A DNA stretch of 64,000 bases from Pelomonas sp. V22 (GTDB lineage: Bacteria > Pseudomonadota > Gammaproteobacteria > Burkholderiales > Burkholderiaceae_C). A program made the position numbers and the translations under genes. The notes beneath the pieces were generated by a model, which saw nothing but the letters and a program-made list of their open reading frames with translations, was not told the origin of the DNA and searched no databases. Position 1 is the stretch's first letter. Each line of letters begins with the position of its first letter. Where the stretch lies: positions 186,001 through 250,000 of the forward strand of contig NZ_JAGIXS010000004.1 in assembly GCF_030014915.1 (NCBI RefSeq), read 5' to 3'. This document shows, piece by piece, positions 29,312-38,350 of the stretch.

Positions 29312-31417
29312 TCAGCGCTGCAGGGCGGCCAGCGCTTCCATCAGCGCTCGGGCCTCGCGGCGGCACAGGCGCAGGCGGCGCAAGAGCCAGGGCGTGAGAT
29401 CGGCGGCCTCGTGTTCGGGCCAGTCATCCACCAGCGCTTCGGGTGCATCCTCAGGCACGGCAAACTCACCGGCCTGCGGCCGCAGCGTGGTGACGCAGGC
29501 CTTCAGCGTCTGCTGCAAGGCCGGTGCCGCCTGGCCGGCATCGAGGCGCTGCACACGGCGGTTGAGCATCTGCTGCAAGGCACCGAGCAGGGCCATCAAG
29601 CGGTAACCATGGGTCAGAACGGCCTCCAGCCGCTCCTCGGGCAGTCGCACATGGGCCGGCTCGACGCGGGTGCGCTGGGCCGTTGCGGCCAACAGGGCCA
29701 GCACGCTGTAGGCCTGCTGGCGGCTGAGGCGCTGGGCCAGTTGCTGCTCGGGAGTGGGTGCCCAGCGCAGCACATTGGCCGCATGCCGTGCCAGCACGCC
29801 GCTCAGCTGCGCTGACAAGCGCTCCAGCGAGCGGCGCTCCCACGACGGCAGGACGAAGCAGAAGGCCCAGGCCAGGCCCGCGCCTATCAGCGTGTCGGCC
29901 AGGCGCTCGCCGGCCGCCGGCGCCGTGCCAGGTGCGAGCAGCAGCGGCTGCAAGAGCGCCATCAGGGTCGCGGCCGTGGCGGCCACGCGGTAGCGCTGGT
30001 TCACATAGGCATGGGCCACGCCGACCGAGGCGATGAAGACCAGTGCGAGCAGGCCATGGGCCGAGGCGGGCAGGTGCGCGAGGGCCAGCACCAGCAGGCA
30101 GCCGATCACCGTGCCGATGATGCGTTCGTTGCGGCGCGACAGCGTCTGCTCCAGGTTGCCGCGCAAGACCACGGCCACGCTCAGCACCAGCCAGTGCGGA
30201 TGGGCGGCCCAGGGCAGCCACAAGCCCAGCGCATAGGCGGTGGCCATGGCCAGCGAGGCCCGCAGCGCATGGCGCAAGACGCTGGACTGCAGGCTGAAAT
30301 GTGCCTTCAAGGCAGCCAGTGGCCAGCCCTCGGGCGAGACGAACTGCTGCAGCTGCTCGGGCGTGAAGGCCGGTTCGCGGTCCGCCTCCAGCGGCCGTGC
30401 AGCCATGGCCGCCACATCGTCCAGCAGATGCCCGAGGCGGGCCTGCAGGGCCTGCAAGAGATGCTCGCGCGGGTCGCCCTCAGGCAGTTGTACGGCGGCC
30501 AGGCGCTGGTCCAGCGCTTCACGCCATTGATGGGCGGAGACCTGCGGCAGCGGCCCGCCCAGGCTGGCGTGATCAGCCAGCGCCTCCAGCGTCTCGGCCA
30601 GCGGCAAGAGCGTCTGACCCAGCGCGCGGCGGGCCTGCAGGCCAGGCGCATCGTCGCCGAGCAGGTGCACGTCGAGCCGGCTGGCGAGCAGCAGGTCGCG
30701 CAGCTCGATCAGGCCGAGCAGTTGGTCGACCTGCACGCGGCTCGCGGGCGTGGAGCGCGCCGCGAACACCTGGTCGCGCGCGGCCTGCAGCGCATCGGCC
30801 AGGCTCACGTCGTCGGCAATCGAATGGCGGATGCTGTCGCCCGCCGGCAGCGGGTCGCCAGCGATGCGGGCCACACGCGAGCGCAGGCGCTGTGCACCGG
30901 CCCGCATCGCCGTGGCCAGGGCCAGCTCGCGGTAGCGCGCTTGCAGCAGTCGGGCCAGCGCTTGCGCCCAGACGGTGTAGAGCAGGCCGCCGAGCAGCAC
31001 CCAGCCGGCATGGGCAAAGGCATGGGCCGGCGTGGCCGGCTCGCTCCAGGCCATGGCGAACACCAGGGCCAGGATGCCGGCGAAGGACAGCGGCCCGGCC
31101 CGCAGGCCCCAGGCCATGCTCATCAGGGTGAGGAAGGCTGTCAGCGCGACAACCGCTGTCATCAAGACCGGCTGGCTGCGGCACAGGCCCACGGCCAGCG
31201 TGACCGCCGCCGCCACGGCCGCCGACGGCAGCAGCCGCCGCCAGACGCGCTGCGGCGCATTGGGCACGTCCAGCAGGCTGGCACCCACCGCACCGCCCAC
31301 CGCCGCCAGGCCCGCCGGCAGGCCGAACAGCGCCGCCACCAGGGCTTGCACGCCAGCCACGCCCAGTGCCACGCTGATGCCGTTGAGCTGGTTGGCCCGC
31401 AGCCGGCGCCAAATCAT
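29312..31417 (-). CDS. FUSC-family inner-membrane protein (YccS/AaeB-like)
   Basis: 701 residues arranged as two repeated halves: N-terminal membrane helices (about 10-170), a soluble cytoplasmic stretch of about 200 residues, a second helix bundle (about 390-530) and a C-terminal soluble domain. This is the layout of fusaric-acid-resistance/p-hydroxybenzoate efflux proteins (FUSC/YccS). The second bundle starts near LRHALRASLAMATAYALGLW with the typical WVLLS-like LVLSVAVVLRGNLEQT. The partner membrane-fusion and outer-membrane genes are not adjacent. ATG 31417 follows a GGGGGA Shine-Dalgarno. Confidence 0.85.
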   Translation of the reverse strand: MIWRRLRANQLNGISVALGVAGVQALVAALFGLPAGLAAVGGAVGASLLDVPNAPQRVWRRLLPSAAVAAAVTLAVGLCRSQPVLMTAVVALTAFLTLMSMAWGLRAGPLSFAGILALVFAMAWSEPATPAHAFAHAGWVLLGGLLYTVWAQALARLLQARYRELALATAMRAGAQRLRSRVARIAGDPLPAGDSIRHSIADDVSLADALQAARDQVFAARSTPASRVQVDQLLGLIELRDLLLASRLDVHLLGDDAPGLQARRALGQTLLPLAETLEALADHASLGGPLPQVSAHQWREALDQRLAAVQLPEGDPREHLLQALQARLGHLLDDVAAMAARPLEADREPAFTPEQLQQFVSPEGWPLAALKAHFSLQSSVLRHALRASLAMATAYALGLWLPWAAHPHWLVLSVAVVLRGNLEQTLSRRNERIIGTVIGCLLVLALAHLPASAHGLLALVFIASVGVAHAYVNQRYRVAATAATLMALLQPLLLAPGTAPAAGERLADTLIGAGLAWAFCFVLPSWERRSLERLSAQLSGVLARHAANVLRWAPTPEQQLAQRLSRQQAYSVLALLAATAQRTRVEPAHVRLPEERLEAVLTHGYRLMALLGALQQMLNRRVQRLDAGQAAPALQQTLKACVTTLRPQAGEFAVPEDAPEALVDDWPEHEAADLTPWLLRRLRLCRREARALMEALAALQR

Positions 31418-31510
31418 CTCAGTCCCCCTGAACGACGGGCCGAGCGCAGGGCCGCTCCCAAGCCGGCCCGGCATGGCGATGTGCGTGACGGTCGAACCGG
31501 CACGCATCGC

Positions 31511-31562
31511 CGCCCCCTCGGGGGGGCGAGCCCGCACCGATCAAGCGCCTGCGCGCTTGATC
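31511..31562. repeat. Tandem intergenic hairpins
   Basis: CGCCCCC/GGGGGCG (511-517 with 522-528) followed by a perfect 10-bp inverted repeat GATCAAGCGC/GCGCTTGATC around CTGC (31539-31548 with 31553-31562). They lie in the 213-base gap between gshB and the FUSC gene. No T-run follows on either strand. Composition resembles the pair at 10700-10746. Confidence 0.5.
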
Positions 31563-31630
31563 GCGGCTGGCGAGCGCCAATCGGCATGCTTGCCGGTTGA
31601 CCGGCCAAGGTACACCTTGGACGAGGGGCA

Positions 31631-32575
31631 TCAGATCTTGGCTTCCAGCGCGTCGATGAACATCTTGGCCACGTCGAAGCCGGTCTGGTCTGTGATCTCC
31701 TGGAAGCAGGTCGGGCTGGTGACGTTGATCTCGGTGAGGCTGTCGCCGATCACGTCCAGGCCCACCAGCAACAGACCACGCGCGGCGAGGATGGGACCGA
31801 GCGTCTCGGCGATCTCGCGGTCCCTTGCACTGATCGGCTGGGCCACGCCCTTGCCACCCGCCGCCAGGTTGCCGCGCACCTCGCCGCCCTGCGGAATGCG
31901 CGCCAGGCAGAAGGGCACGACCTGACCCCCGATCACCAGCACGCGCTTGTCGCCGTCCTTGATGGCTGGCAGGTAGCGCTGCACCATCACCGTCTCGGCG
32001 CCGCCCTTGTTGAGCGTCTCGATGATGGCGCCAAGGTTGAGGCCGTCGGCCCCCACGCGGAAGATGCCGGTGCCGCCCATGCCGTCCAGCGGCTTCAGGA
32101 TGATGTCGCCATGCTCCTTGTGGAAGGTGCGGATTGCTGCCTCGCTGCGCGTGACCAGGGTCGGTGCGCTGAACTGCGGGAACTCCAGCAGCGAAAGCTT
32201 TTCGGGATGGTCGCGCAGCGCCGCAGGCTTGTTGAAGACCTTGGCGCCTTCGCGCTCGGCCTGCTGCAAGAGATGGGTGGCGTAGAAGTACTCGCTGTCA
32301 AAGGGCGGGTCCTTGCGCATGACCACGGCGTCGGTGTCGGCCAGGGCCAGTTCACCTTCGCTGACCACGCTGAACCAACGATCCGCATCGCCGGTCAGGC
32401 TGATCGCCCGGGCGCCCTGCGCCACCACGCGGCCGCCCGAGCGCCAGACCAGGTCGGCCGGATGGCAGGCCCAGAGCTCATGGCCGCGCCGGGCGGCCTC
32501 GCGCATCATGGCGAAGGTGGTGTCCTTGTAGATCTTGAACGACTCCAGCGGGTCGGCGACGAAGAGCAACTTCAT
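31631..32575 (-). CDS. gshB: Glutathione synthetase
   Basis: 314 residues from the second of two near-adjacent ATGs. The ATG at 32575 (MKLLFVADP) has AGAAAG at better spacing than the ATG at 32581. ATP-grasp enzyme joining gamma-glutamylcysteine and glycine. Visible features are the N-terminal Rossmann-like start, the glycine-rich loop KPLDGMGGTGIF, and the magnesium-binding C-terminus LVGLDVIGDSLTEINVTSPT. Provides glutathione for the adhC/fghA pathway. No gshA in the window. Confidence 0.95.
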   Translation of the reverse strand: MKLLFVADPLESFKIYKDTTFAMMREAARRGHELWACHPADLVWRSGGRVVAQGARAISLTGDADRWFSVVSEGELALADTDAVVMRKDPPFDSEYFYATHLLQQAEREGAKVFNKPAALRDHPEKLSLLEFPQFSAPTLVTRSEAAIRTFHKEHGDIILKPLDGMGGTGIFRVGADGLNLGAIIETLNKGGAETVMVQRYLPAIKDGDKRVLVIGGQVVPFCLARIPQGGEVRGNLAAGGKGVAQPISARDREIAETLGPILAARGLLLVGLDVIGDSLTEINVTSPTCFQEITDQTGFDVAKMFIDALEAKI

Positions 32576-32593
32576 GGGCATCTTTCTAATGAA

Positions 32594-33772
32594 TCAGGCA
32601 CGTCGGCGGAAGTGTTGCACCAACAGAGAAACCGTGCCGGCGACCACGCCCCAGAAGGCCGAGCCAATGCCCAGCATCGAGACGCCCGACAGCGTGACCA
32701 GGAAGGTCAGGATGGCGGCATCGCGGTGCTGCTCTTCCTTCAAGGCCTGGGCCAGCCCGCCTGCGATGGTGCCCAGCAGAGCCAGTCCGGCCACGGCCGC
32801 CACCAGCTCCTTGGGGAAAGCTGCCAGCAGGCCCACCACCGCGCCACCGGCCAGGCCGAGCAGGATGTAGAAGACGCCGGCCATGGCCGAGGCCCAGTAG
32901 CGCCGTGCCGGATCTTCATGCGCCTCGCGGCCCATGCAGATGGCGGCCGTGATGGCCGCGAGGTTGAAGGCATAGCCGCCGAAGGGCGCGAGCAGCAAGG
33001 TGGCAAGACCTGTCACCGAGATGGTGGGCGAGACCGGCGTCTGGTAGCCCGAGGCACGCTGCACGGCCACGCCGGGCAGGTTCTGCGAGGCCATGGTGAC
33101 CATGAAAAGCGGCAGGGCGAGGCCGATGGCGGCGGCCCAACTGAATTGCGGCGTGGTCCAGACCGGCATCGCCCACTCGACCGTGACCGCATCCAGATGC
33201 AGCCGCCCCTGCCCCGCCGCCACCGCGATGCCCACCAGCAGCACGCCGGGCACGGCATAGCGCGGCCACCAGCGCCGGCCCGCCAGGTAGGCTGCCGCCA
33301 TCAGCAGCACCAGCAGAGGCGCCGTCTTGACGCTGCTCACCGCATCGAGCCCGAAGCGCGCCAGCACGCCGGCCAACAGGGCAGCGGCCACGGCCAGGGG
33401 GATGCGGTCCATCAGTTTTTCGAACCAGCCGGTCAGCCCGCTCAAGAGGATCAGTGCGCCGCAGAGCAGGAAGGCACCCACGGCCTCGGGCAGGGTCAGG
33501 CCTTGCGTGGCGGCGATCAGGGCAGCGCCGGGCGTGGACCAGGCGATCTTGACCGGCAGCCTGGTCCACAGCGAGAGCCCGAGGCTGGTGAGGCCCATGC
33601 CGAGGCCGAGGGCCCAGATCCAGGAGGTGGTCTGTTGCGCATCGGCACCCACCGCCTGGGCGGCCTGGAATACGATGGCCACCGAACTGGTGAAGCCGAC
33701 CAGCACGGCCACGAAGCCGGCCACGATGGCGCTGAGCGAGAGTTCTTGCAGGCGGGGTTGGGCGGGCTTCAT
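32594..33772 (-). CDS. BenE-family benzoate/H+ symporter-like membrane protein
   Basis: 392 residues with about 11-12 hydrophobic helices; the start LSLSAIVAGFVAVLVGFTSS and the segments KIAWSTPGAALIAATQG and GGYAFNLAAITAAICMG are BenE family signatures. Members import benzoate with protons; no benzoate catabolic gene is nearby, so the substrate is unproven. ATG 33772 is preferred to an upstream ATG at 33793, which would leave 2 bases to the divergent gene. The two genes face away from each other across a short gap. Confidence 0.87.
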   Translation of the reverse strand: MKPAQPRLQELSLSAIVAGFVAVLVGFTSSVAIVFQAAQAVGADAQQTTSWIWALGLGMGLTSLGLSLWTRLPVKIAWSTPGAALIAATQGLTLPEAVGAFLLCGALILLSGLTGWFEKLMDRIPLAVAAALLAGVLARFGLDAVSSVKTAPLLVLLMAAAYLAGRRWWPRYAVPGVLLVGIAVAAGQGRLHLDAVTVEWAMPVWTTPQFSWAAAIGLALPLFMVTMASQNLPGVAVQRASGYQTPVSPTISVTGLATLLLAPFGGYAFNLAAITAAICMGREAHEDPARRYWASAMAGVFYILLGLAGGAVVGLLAAFPKELVAAVAGLALLGTIAGGLAQALKEEQHRDAAILTFLVTLSGVSMLGIGSAFWGVVAGTVSLLVQHFRRRA

Positions 33773-33795
33773 GGACCAAGCATAGCGAGTCAAGC

Positions 33796-34566
33796 ATGTG
33801 CCGATTCCTGGCCTACGTGGGCGATGCGATCTTCCTGGACGAGTTGGTCTGCACGCCGCAGCACTCGCTGGTGCGGCAGTCGCTGCGCGCCGAGGAGGCC
33901 AAGGTCGTGACCAATGGCGACGGCTTCGGCATCGGCTGGTACGGCGAGCGCGAGGCGCCGGGCATCTACCGCGAGGTGATGCCCGCCTGGTCGGACGAGA
34001 ACCTGCTCGCCCTCTGCGCCAATGTGCGCTCCCACTTGTTCTTTGCCCACGTGCGCGCCGCCACCGGCACCGGCATCGCGCGGCAGAACTGCCACCCGTT
34101 CCGCTACGGGCCTTGGCTCTTCATGCACAACGGCCAGATCGGCGGCTACGGCCAGCTGCGCCGCGCGATGGAGGCCCGCCTGCCCGACCACCTCTATGCC
34201 GAGCGCAAGGGCGCGACCGATTCCGAGCTGCTCTTCCTCTTGATCATTGCCCGCATCGAGATGGGCGAGACGGTGCAGGATGCCGTGAGCCAAGTGCTGA
34301 ACGAGACCCTGGCGATGATGCAGGTGCTGCACATCCAGGCCCCGCTGCGCTTTGCCGCCGCCCTGGCCGACGGGCAACAGGTGCATGCCATCCGCTACTC
34401 CAGCGACAAGCGCGCGCCCACGCTCTACCTGCACCGCTTCGAGCAGCGTGGCCTGCTGGTGGCCTCGGAGCCGCTGGTCGACGACCACGCCGGCTGGGAG
34501 CTGATACCGCAGGGCACGGTGGTGTGCTTCGATGCCCAGGGGCACCAGAGCCAGGCGCTGGTATAA
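33796..34566 (+). CDS. Class II glutamine amidotransferase (YafJ-type)
   Basis: 256 residues. After removal of Met1, Cys2 (MCRFLAYVG) is the N-terminal nucleophile. The family pattern continues with NGDGFGIGWYG, FAHVRAATGT, NCHPF and FMHNGQIGG. Members hydrolyse glutamine (or related amides) and pass ammonia; the acceptor is not known for YafJ. Followed by a secreted ClpP-like protein and a glutaminyl cyclase on the same strand, with a 50-base gap. Confidence 0.92.
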   Translation: MCRFLAYVGDAIFLDELVCTPQHSLVRQSLRAEEAKVVTNGDGFGIGWYGEREAPGIYREVMPAWSDENLLALCANVRSHLFFAHVRAATGTGIARQNCHPFRYGPWLFMHNGQIGGYGQLRRAMEARLPDHLYAERKGATDSELLFLLIIARIEMGETVQDAVSQVLNETLAMMQVLHIQAPLRFAAALADGQQVHAIRYSSDKRAPTLYLHRFEQRGLLVASEPLVDDHAGWELIPQGTVVCFDAQGHQSQALV

Positions 34567-34616
34567 GAGCGGCCGTCGCGGCCGGCAGAGCCGCAGCACC
34601 TCGGGGAGCATCGACG

Positions 34617-35492
34617 ATGGGCCGCTTGCCCACCCACTTTCGTTGGCAGCGGGCTGCCGTGACAGCGCTGGCCGTGACGGCTGGCCTGGCCGGCCCTGCT
34701 GCAGCCGGGGCACTCGGCACCGGCCTCGCCGGCGACCGCCCTCATGTGCTGGGCACGCTGCGGCCCGGTGAGAGCCGTCAGATTGAGCCCTCACTCGCCC
34801 CCTTGTTCGCCAGCGTCCCGGTGCGCATCGCCATCGCACCCGACAGCGACCCGCTGGAGCTGCAGCGCCTGTCCCTGTGGCTGGCCCCGCTTCAGCCCAG
34901 CTTGCAGGTAGAACGATCCTGCGTCGGCGCCTGCGCGCTGTTCATCCTTTTCAGCGCGAAGGAACTCGAGATCGCGCCGCAGACCGTGATCGCCTTCGGC
35001 GGCATGAGCGAGGTGGCGGCGCGGCTGGATCAGCAGCTCCAGGCCGGCGATCTGTTCGACCCCGGCAGCGAGCAGAGCCAAGCCTCGCGACAGCGCTTCG
35101 TGCAGGCCTGGTCAGAGCAGATGGAGCAGGCCCGCGAGCTGCAGCAAGCCCGCAGCCGGCATGACCGTCTGCCGGCTGCGGCCCAGCGCTTCATCGGTGA
35201 ATTGATGGGCGGCTGGCGCGTCGAGCAGCTGCTGTTCTCGCATCGGTTTTTCGAGAGCAAGCTGGCCGCAGCGCCGGGGCGCTGTCTGTGGTGGATACCC
35301 GATGCGCAAGGGCTGCGGCAGCTGGGTTTGCCGGCGCCCGATACCTACAAGCCCGCCTCCCGCGCCACAGCAGCCCGCTTGCTGCACGCGCCCGAACACC
35401 TCATCTATACCGGCCCCTTGCCGGGCCAGGTCTCGCCTCGTTGCGAGGCACCGGCTGGTGCCGCCGAACCCTTGCTGGAGCTGCGTCCATGA
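34617..35492 (+). CDS. Secreted ClpP-like hypothetical protein with an altered nucleophile motif
   Basis: 291 residues; N-terminal signal peptide (about 1-31, ending PAAA). The middle holds SCVGACALFILFSAK (about 101-115) followed by the segment PQTVIAFGGMSE. This resembles periplasmic ClpP/crotonase-fold proteins with the motif C-x-S-A-C, where Ser is the presumed catalytic residue. Here the position is Gly104 between Cys102 and Cys106, so it may be non-catalytic. The two Cys could form a disulfide. ATG 34617 has GGGGAG 8 bases upstream. It overlaps the glutaminyl cyclase start by ATGA, so the two are coupled. The fold assignment is tentative. Confidence 0.6.
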   Translation: MGRLPTHFRWQRAAVTALAVTAGLAGPAAAGALGTGLAGDRPHVLGTLRPGESRQIEPSLAPLFASVPVRIAIAPDSDPLELQRLSLWLAPLQPSLQVERSCVGACALFILFSAKELEIAPQTVIAFGGMSEVAARLDQQLQAGDLFDPGSEQSQASRQRFVQAWSEQMEQARELQQARSRHDRLPAAAQRFIGELMGGWRVEQLLFSHRFFESKLAAAPGRCLWWIPDAQGLRQLGLPAPDTYKPASRATAARLLHAPEHLIYTGPLPGQVSPRCEAPAGAAEPLLELRP

Positions 35493-36304
35493 ACAGCCTG
35501 CGTCCCAACCCACCAGGCCTGCAACGCCGCACGGCCCTGGCCGCCCTCTTGCTCGGCGCCGCCGGCTCGGCCCTCGGCCAGCGCGCCCGTCTGCCGGTGG
35601 AGCGGCTGGAGATCGTCGGCGTCCATGCCCACGACCCGAAAGCCTTCACCCAGGGCCTGCTCTATCTGGACGGCCAGCTGTTCGAGAGCACCGGCCTGCA
35701 TGGCCGCTCCTCGGTGCGCCGTGTGGGCTTGAGCAGCGGCCAGGTGCTGCAGCAGCGCGATCTGCCGGGCGAGTATTTCGGCGAAGGCCTGACCGACTGG
35801 AAGGACTCGCTGATCCTCTTGACCTGGCAGTCCGAGACCGGCTTCGTGCTGGACCGCCGCACATTCGCCACACGCCGCACCTTCCGCTACGAGGGCGAGG
35901 GCTGGGGCATCACGCAGGACGGCCGACAGCTCTACATGAGCGACGGCTCGTCCAGCCTGCGCGTGCTGGACCCCGAAACCCTCAAGGAGCTGCGCCGCAT
36001 CCCGGTCACGGCCAACGGCCGCCCGGTCGACCAGCTCAACGAGCTGGAATGGGTGGACGGCGAGATCTATGCCAACGTCTGGCAGACCGACCTGATCGCC
36101 CGCATCAACCCGGCCAATGGCCAGGTGCTGGGCTGGCTGGACCTGAGCGGCCTGCTGGCCTCACAGGGCCTGACAGCCGTCGACGTGGCCCAGGCCGACG
36201 TGCTCAACGGCATCGCCTACGACCGCGTGGGCAAGCGGCTGTTCGTCACCGGCAAGCTGTGGCCGCGATTGTTTGAAGTGCGACGTCGCCTGCTGCCCGG
36301 TTAG
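35489..36304 (+). CDS. Glutaminyl-peptide cyclotransferase (bacterial propeller type)
   Basis: 271 residues with a signal region (RRTALAALLLGAAGSALG) that carries twin arginines, so Tat export is possible. The five-bladed propeller motifs are clear: FTQGLLYLDGQLFESTG near the start and LNELEWVDGEIYANVW later. Family enzymes convert N-terminal Gln or glutamate of peptides to pyroglutamate in the periplasm. It is coupled to the preceding ClpP-like gene and ends 1 base from the convergent kup stop. Confidence 0.88.
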   Translation: MNSLRPNPPGLQRRTALAALLLGAAGSALGQRARLPVERLEIVGVHAHDPKAFTQGLLYLDGQLFESTGLHGRSSVRRVGLSSGQVLQQRDLPGEYFGEGLTDWKDSLILLTWQSETGFVLDRRTFATRRTFRYEGEGWGITQDGRQLYMSDGSSSLRVLDPETLKELRRIPVTANGRPVDQLNELEWVDGEIYANVWQTDLIARINPANGQVLGWLDLSGLLASQGLTAVDVAQADVLNGIAYDRVGKRLFVTGKLWPRLFEVRRRLLPG

Positions 36305-36305
36305 A

Positions 36306-38192
36306 TCAGATCTCCACCTTGGAGCCCAGCTCCACGATGCGGTTGGCCGGCAGGTGCAGGAAGTCGGCGGCGGCGGCGGCGTTGCGGTGCATGCTGGCGA
36401 ACAGCTTCTCGCGCCACAGGGCCATGCCCGAGCCTATGGTCGGGATCACGATGTCGCGCGACAGGAAGTAGCTCGTCTCCATCTCTTCCAGGTGCACGCC
36501 GCGCTGCTCCAGCAGCTTCAAGGCATAGGGCACGTCGGGCTCGTTCTTGAAGCCGAAGTGCAGGCTGACGGCCCAGCAGTCATTGCCCAGCGCCTCCACC
36601 TCCACGCGCTTGTCGAAACCAATCCAGGGCACCTCGTGGTGCTTGACGGTGACGAACAGGTTCTGCTCGTGCAGCACCTTGTTGTGCTTGAGGTTGTGCA
36701 GGAGCGCATTGGGCGTCACGCCGCGCTCGGCGGCGAGGAACACGGCCGTGCCGGGCACGCGCACTGGCGGGCTCATGAACACGGCTTCGAGGAAGCCGGG
36801 CAGCTCGATGGCGTCGTGGCGGAGCTTGTCGCTGAGCAGGCGCCGGCCCTGCTTCCAGGTCAGCATCAGCGTGAACATCCAGATGCCGATCATCAGCGGG
36901 AACCAGCCGCCATGCGCCACCTTCAAGAGGTTGGACGCGAGGAAGGTGATGTCGATCAGGAAGAAGGCACCGGTGGCCAGCAGGCACAGGGCCAGCGGGT
37001 ATTTCCAGCCATAGCGCACCACGTAGAAGGTCATCACCGTGGTGATGGTCATGTCGATGGTGACGGCCACGCCATAAGCGCCGGCCAGCTTGCTGGACGA
37101 GCCGAAGAAGACCACGGCCAGCACCACGAAGGCGAACAGGCCCCAGTTGATGAAGGGCACGTAGATCTGGCCGGTGTCGCGCACCGAGGTGTGGACGATG
37201 CGCATGCGCGGCAGGATGCCGAGCTGGATGGCCTGCTTGGTGACCGAGAAGGCGGCCGTGATCAGGGCCTGCGAGGCCACGATGGCGGCCAGCGTGGCGA
37301 GGCCGAACAGCGGCAGCTCGGCCCAGGACGGCGCGATCAGGTAGAACGGGTTCTTGATCGCCTCGGGGCGCTCCAGCAGCAGCGCGCCCTGGCCGAAGTA
37401 GTTGATCACCAAGGCCGGCATCACGATGCTGTACCAGGCGATGCGGATCGGCTTCTTGCCGAAGTGGCCGAGGTCGGCGTAGAGCGCCTCACCGCCGGTC
37501 ACCACCAGCACCACGGCACCGAGGGCGATGAAGGCGATCCAGCCGTAGTGCATGCAGAAGTCCACCGCATACATCGGGTTGATGGCCGCCAGCACCTTGG
37601 GGTTCTCGAGGATCTGCGGCAGGCCGAGCAGCGTGAGGCTCGCGAACCAGACCAGCATCACCGGCCCGAAGGCCTTGCCGATGCCGCTGGTACCGAAGCG
37701 CTGCACCGAGAACAGGCCGGCCAGCACCAGCAGGGTGAGGGGCACGATGGCGTCGTGGTACTGCGGCGCATAGACGTCGATGCCCTCGACCGCGCCCAGC
37801 ACCGTCATGGCCGGCGTGATCACCGCATCGCCGAAGAAGATGGCCGTGCCGAAGAGACCCACCATCATCAGGCCGCGCCGCAGCGGCGGCTTGTCTTTCA
37901 CCGCCTGCGTGGCGAGGGCCAGCATGGCGATCAGGCCGCCTTCGCCGTTGTTGTCGGCCCGCAGAATCAGCAGCACGTACTTGACCGAGACCACGATGGT
38001 CATGGTCCAGAACAGCAGGGAGAGCACGCCGAGGATGTTCTGCGGCGTCAAGGGCACATGGCCCCCGTGGAAGACTTCCTTCAGCGCGTAGAGCGGGCTG
38101 GTGCCGATGTCGCCGTAGACCACGCCCAGCGCTGCCAGGGTCAGTGCGGCCAGCGCCGCCGGCGTATGTTTCGCCGATGTAGTTGAACTCAC
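36306..38192 (-). CDS. kup: Low-affinity potassium transporter Kup
   Basis: 628 residues, the usual length of bacterial KUP/HAK transporters. The hallmark near the N-terminus is [19 protein letters not shown], followed by about 12 hydrophobic helices and a cytoplasmic C-terminal domain of about 170 residues. It imports potassium with protons. The start is GTG at 38192, the only good fit to the family start; its Shine-Dalgarno is poor. The about 90-base upstream region between this start and the terminator at 38283-38310 contains a tandem 8-bp repeat. Confidence 0.94.
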   Translation of the reverse strand: MSSTTSAKHTPAALAALTLAALGVVYGDIGTSPLYALKEVFHGGHVPLTPQNILGVLSLLFWTMTIVVSVKYVLLILRADNNGEGGLIAMLALATQAVKDKPPLRRGLMMVGLFGTAIFFGDAVITPAMTVLGAVEGIDVYAPQYHDAIVPLTLLVLAGLFSVQRFGTSGIGKAFGPVMLVWFASLTLLGLPQILENPKVLAAINPMYAVDFCMHYGWIAFIALGAVVLVVTGGEALYADLGHFGKKPIRIAWYSIVMPALVINYFGQGALLLERPEAIKNPFYLIAPSWAELPLFGLATLAAIVASQALITAAFSVTKQAIQLGILPRMRIVHTSVRDTGQIYVPFINWGLFAFVVLAVVFFGSSSKLAGAYGVAVTIDMTITTVMTFYVVRYGWKYPLALCLLATGAFFLIDITFLASNLLKVAHGGWFPLMIGIWMFTLMLTWKQGRRLLSDKLRHDAIELPGFLEAVFMSPPVRVPGTAVFLAAERGVTPNALLHNLKHNKVLHEQNLFVTVKHHEVPWIGFDKRVEVEALGNDCWAVSLHFGFKNEPDVPYALKLLEQRGVHLEEMETSYFLSRDIVIPTIGSGMALWREKLFASMHRNAAAAADFLHLPANRIVELGSKVEI

Positions 38193-38252
38193 GAAGGATG
38201 CTGCGGGCCTGATGAAAGCCGCATCGAGTCAAAAGGGGTATTTTGCGCTGGC

Positions 38253-38268
38253 TGTGCGACTGTGCGAC
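38253..38268. repeat. Tandem 8-bp direct repeat upstream of kup
   Basis: TGTGCGAC occurs twice in a row, 60-75 bases before the kup start codon. It could be a regulator site or chance. Confidence 0.3.
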
Positions 38269-38282
38269 AGGGCAGCCGACAA

Positions 38283-38310
38283 GAAAAAACGGCCTCCCGA
38301 GGGAGGCCGT
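38283..38310 (-). terminator. Intrinsic terminator of the TonB-dependent receptor 1 gene
   Basis: A 9-bp perfect stem (38289-38297 with 38302-38310) with a CGAG loop, followed on the minus strand by TTTTTTCTT. It lies 41 bases after the receptor stop and separates it from kup. Confidence 0.88.
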
Positions 38311-38350
38311 TCTGTTGACACCAGGGGCGAACCGAGGCTCGCCCAAGGAA

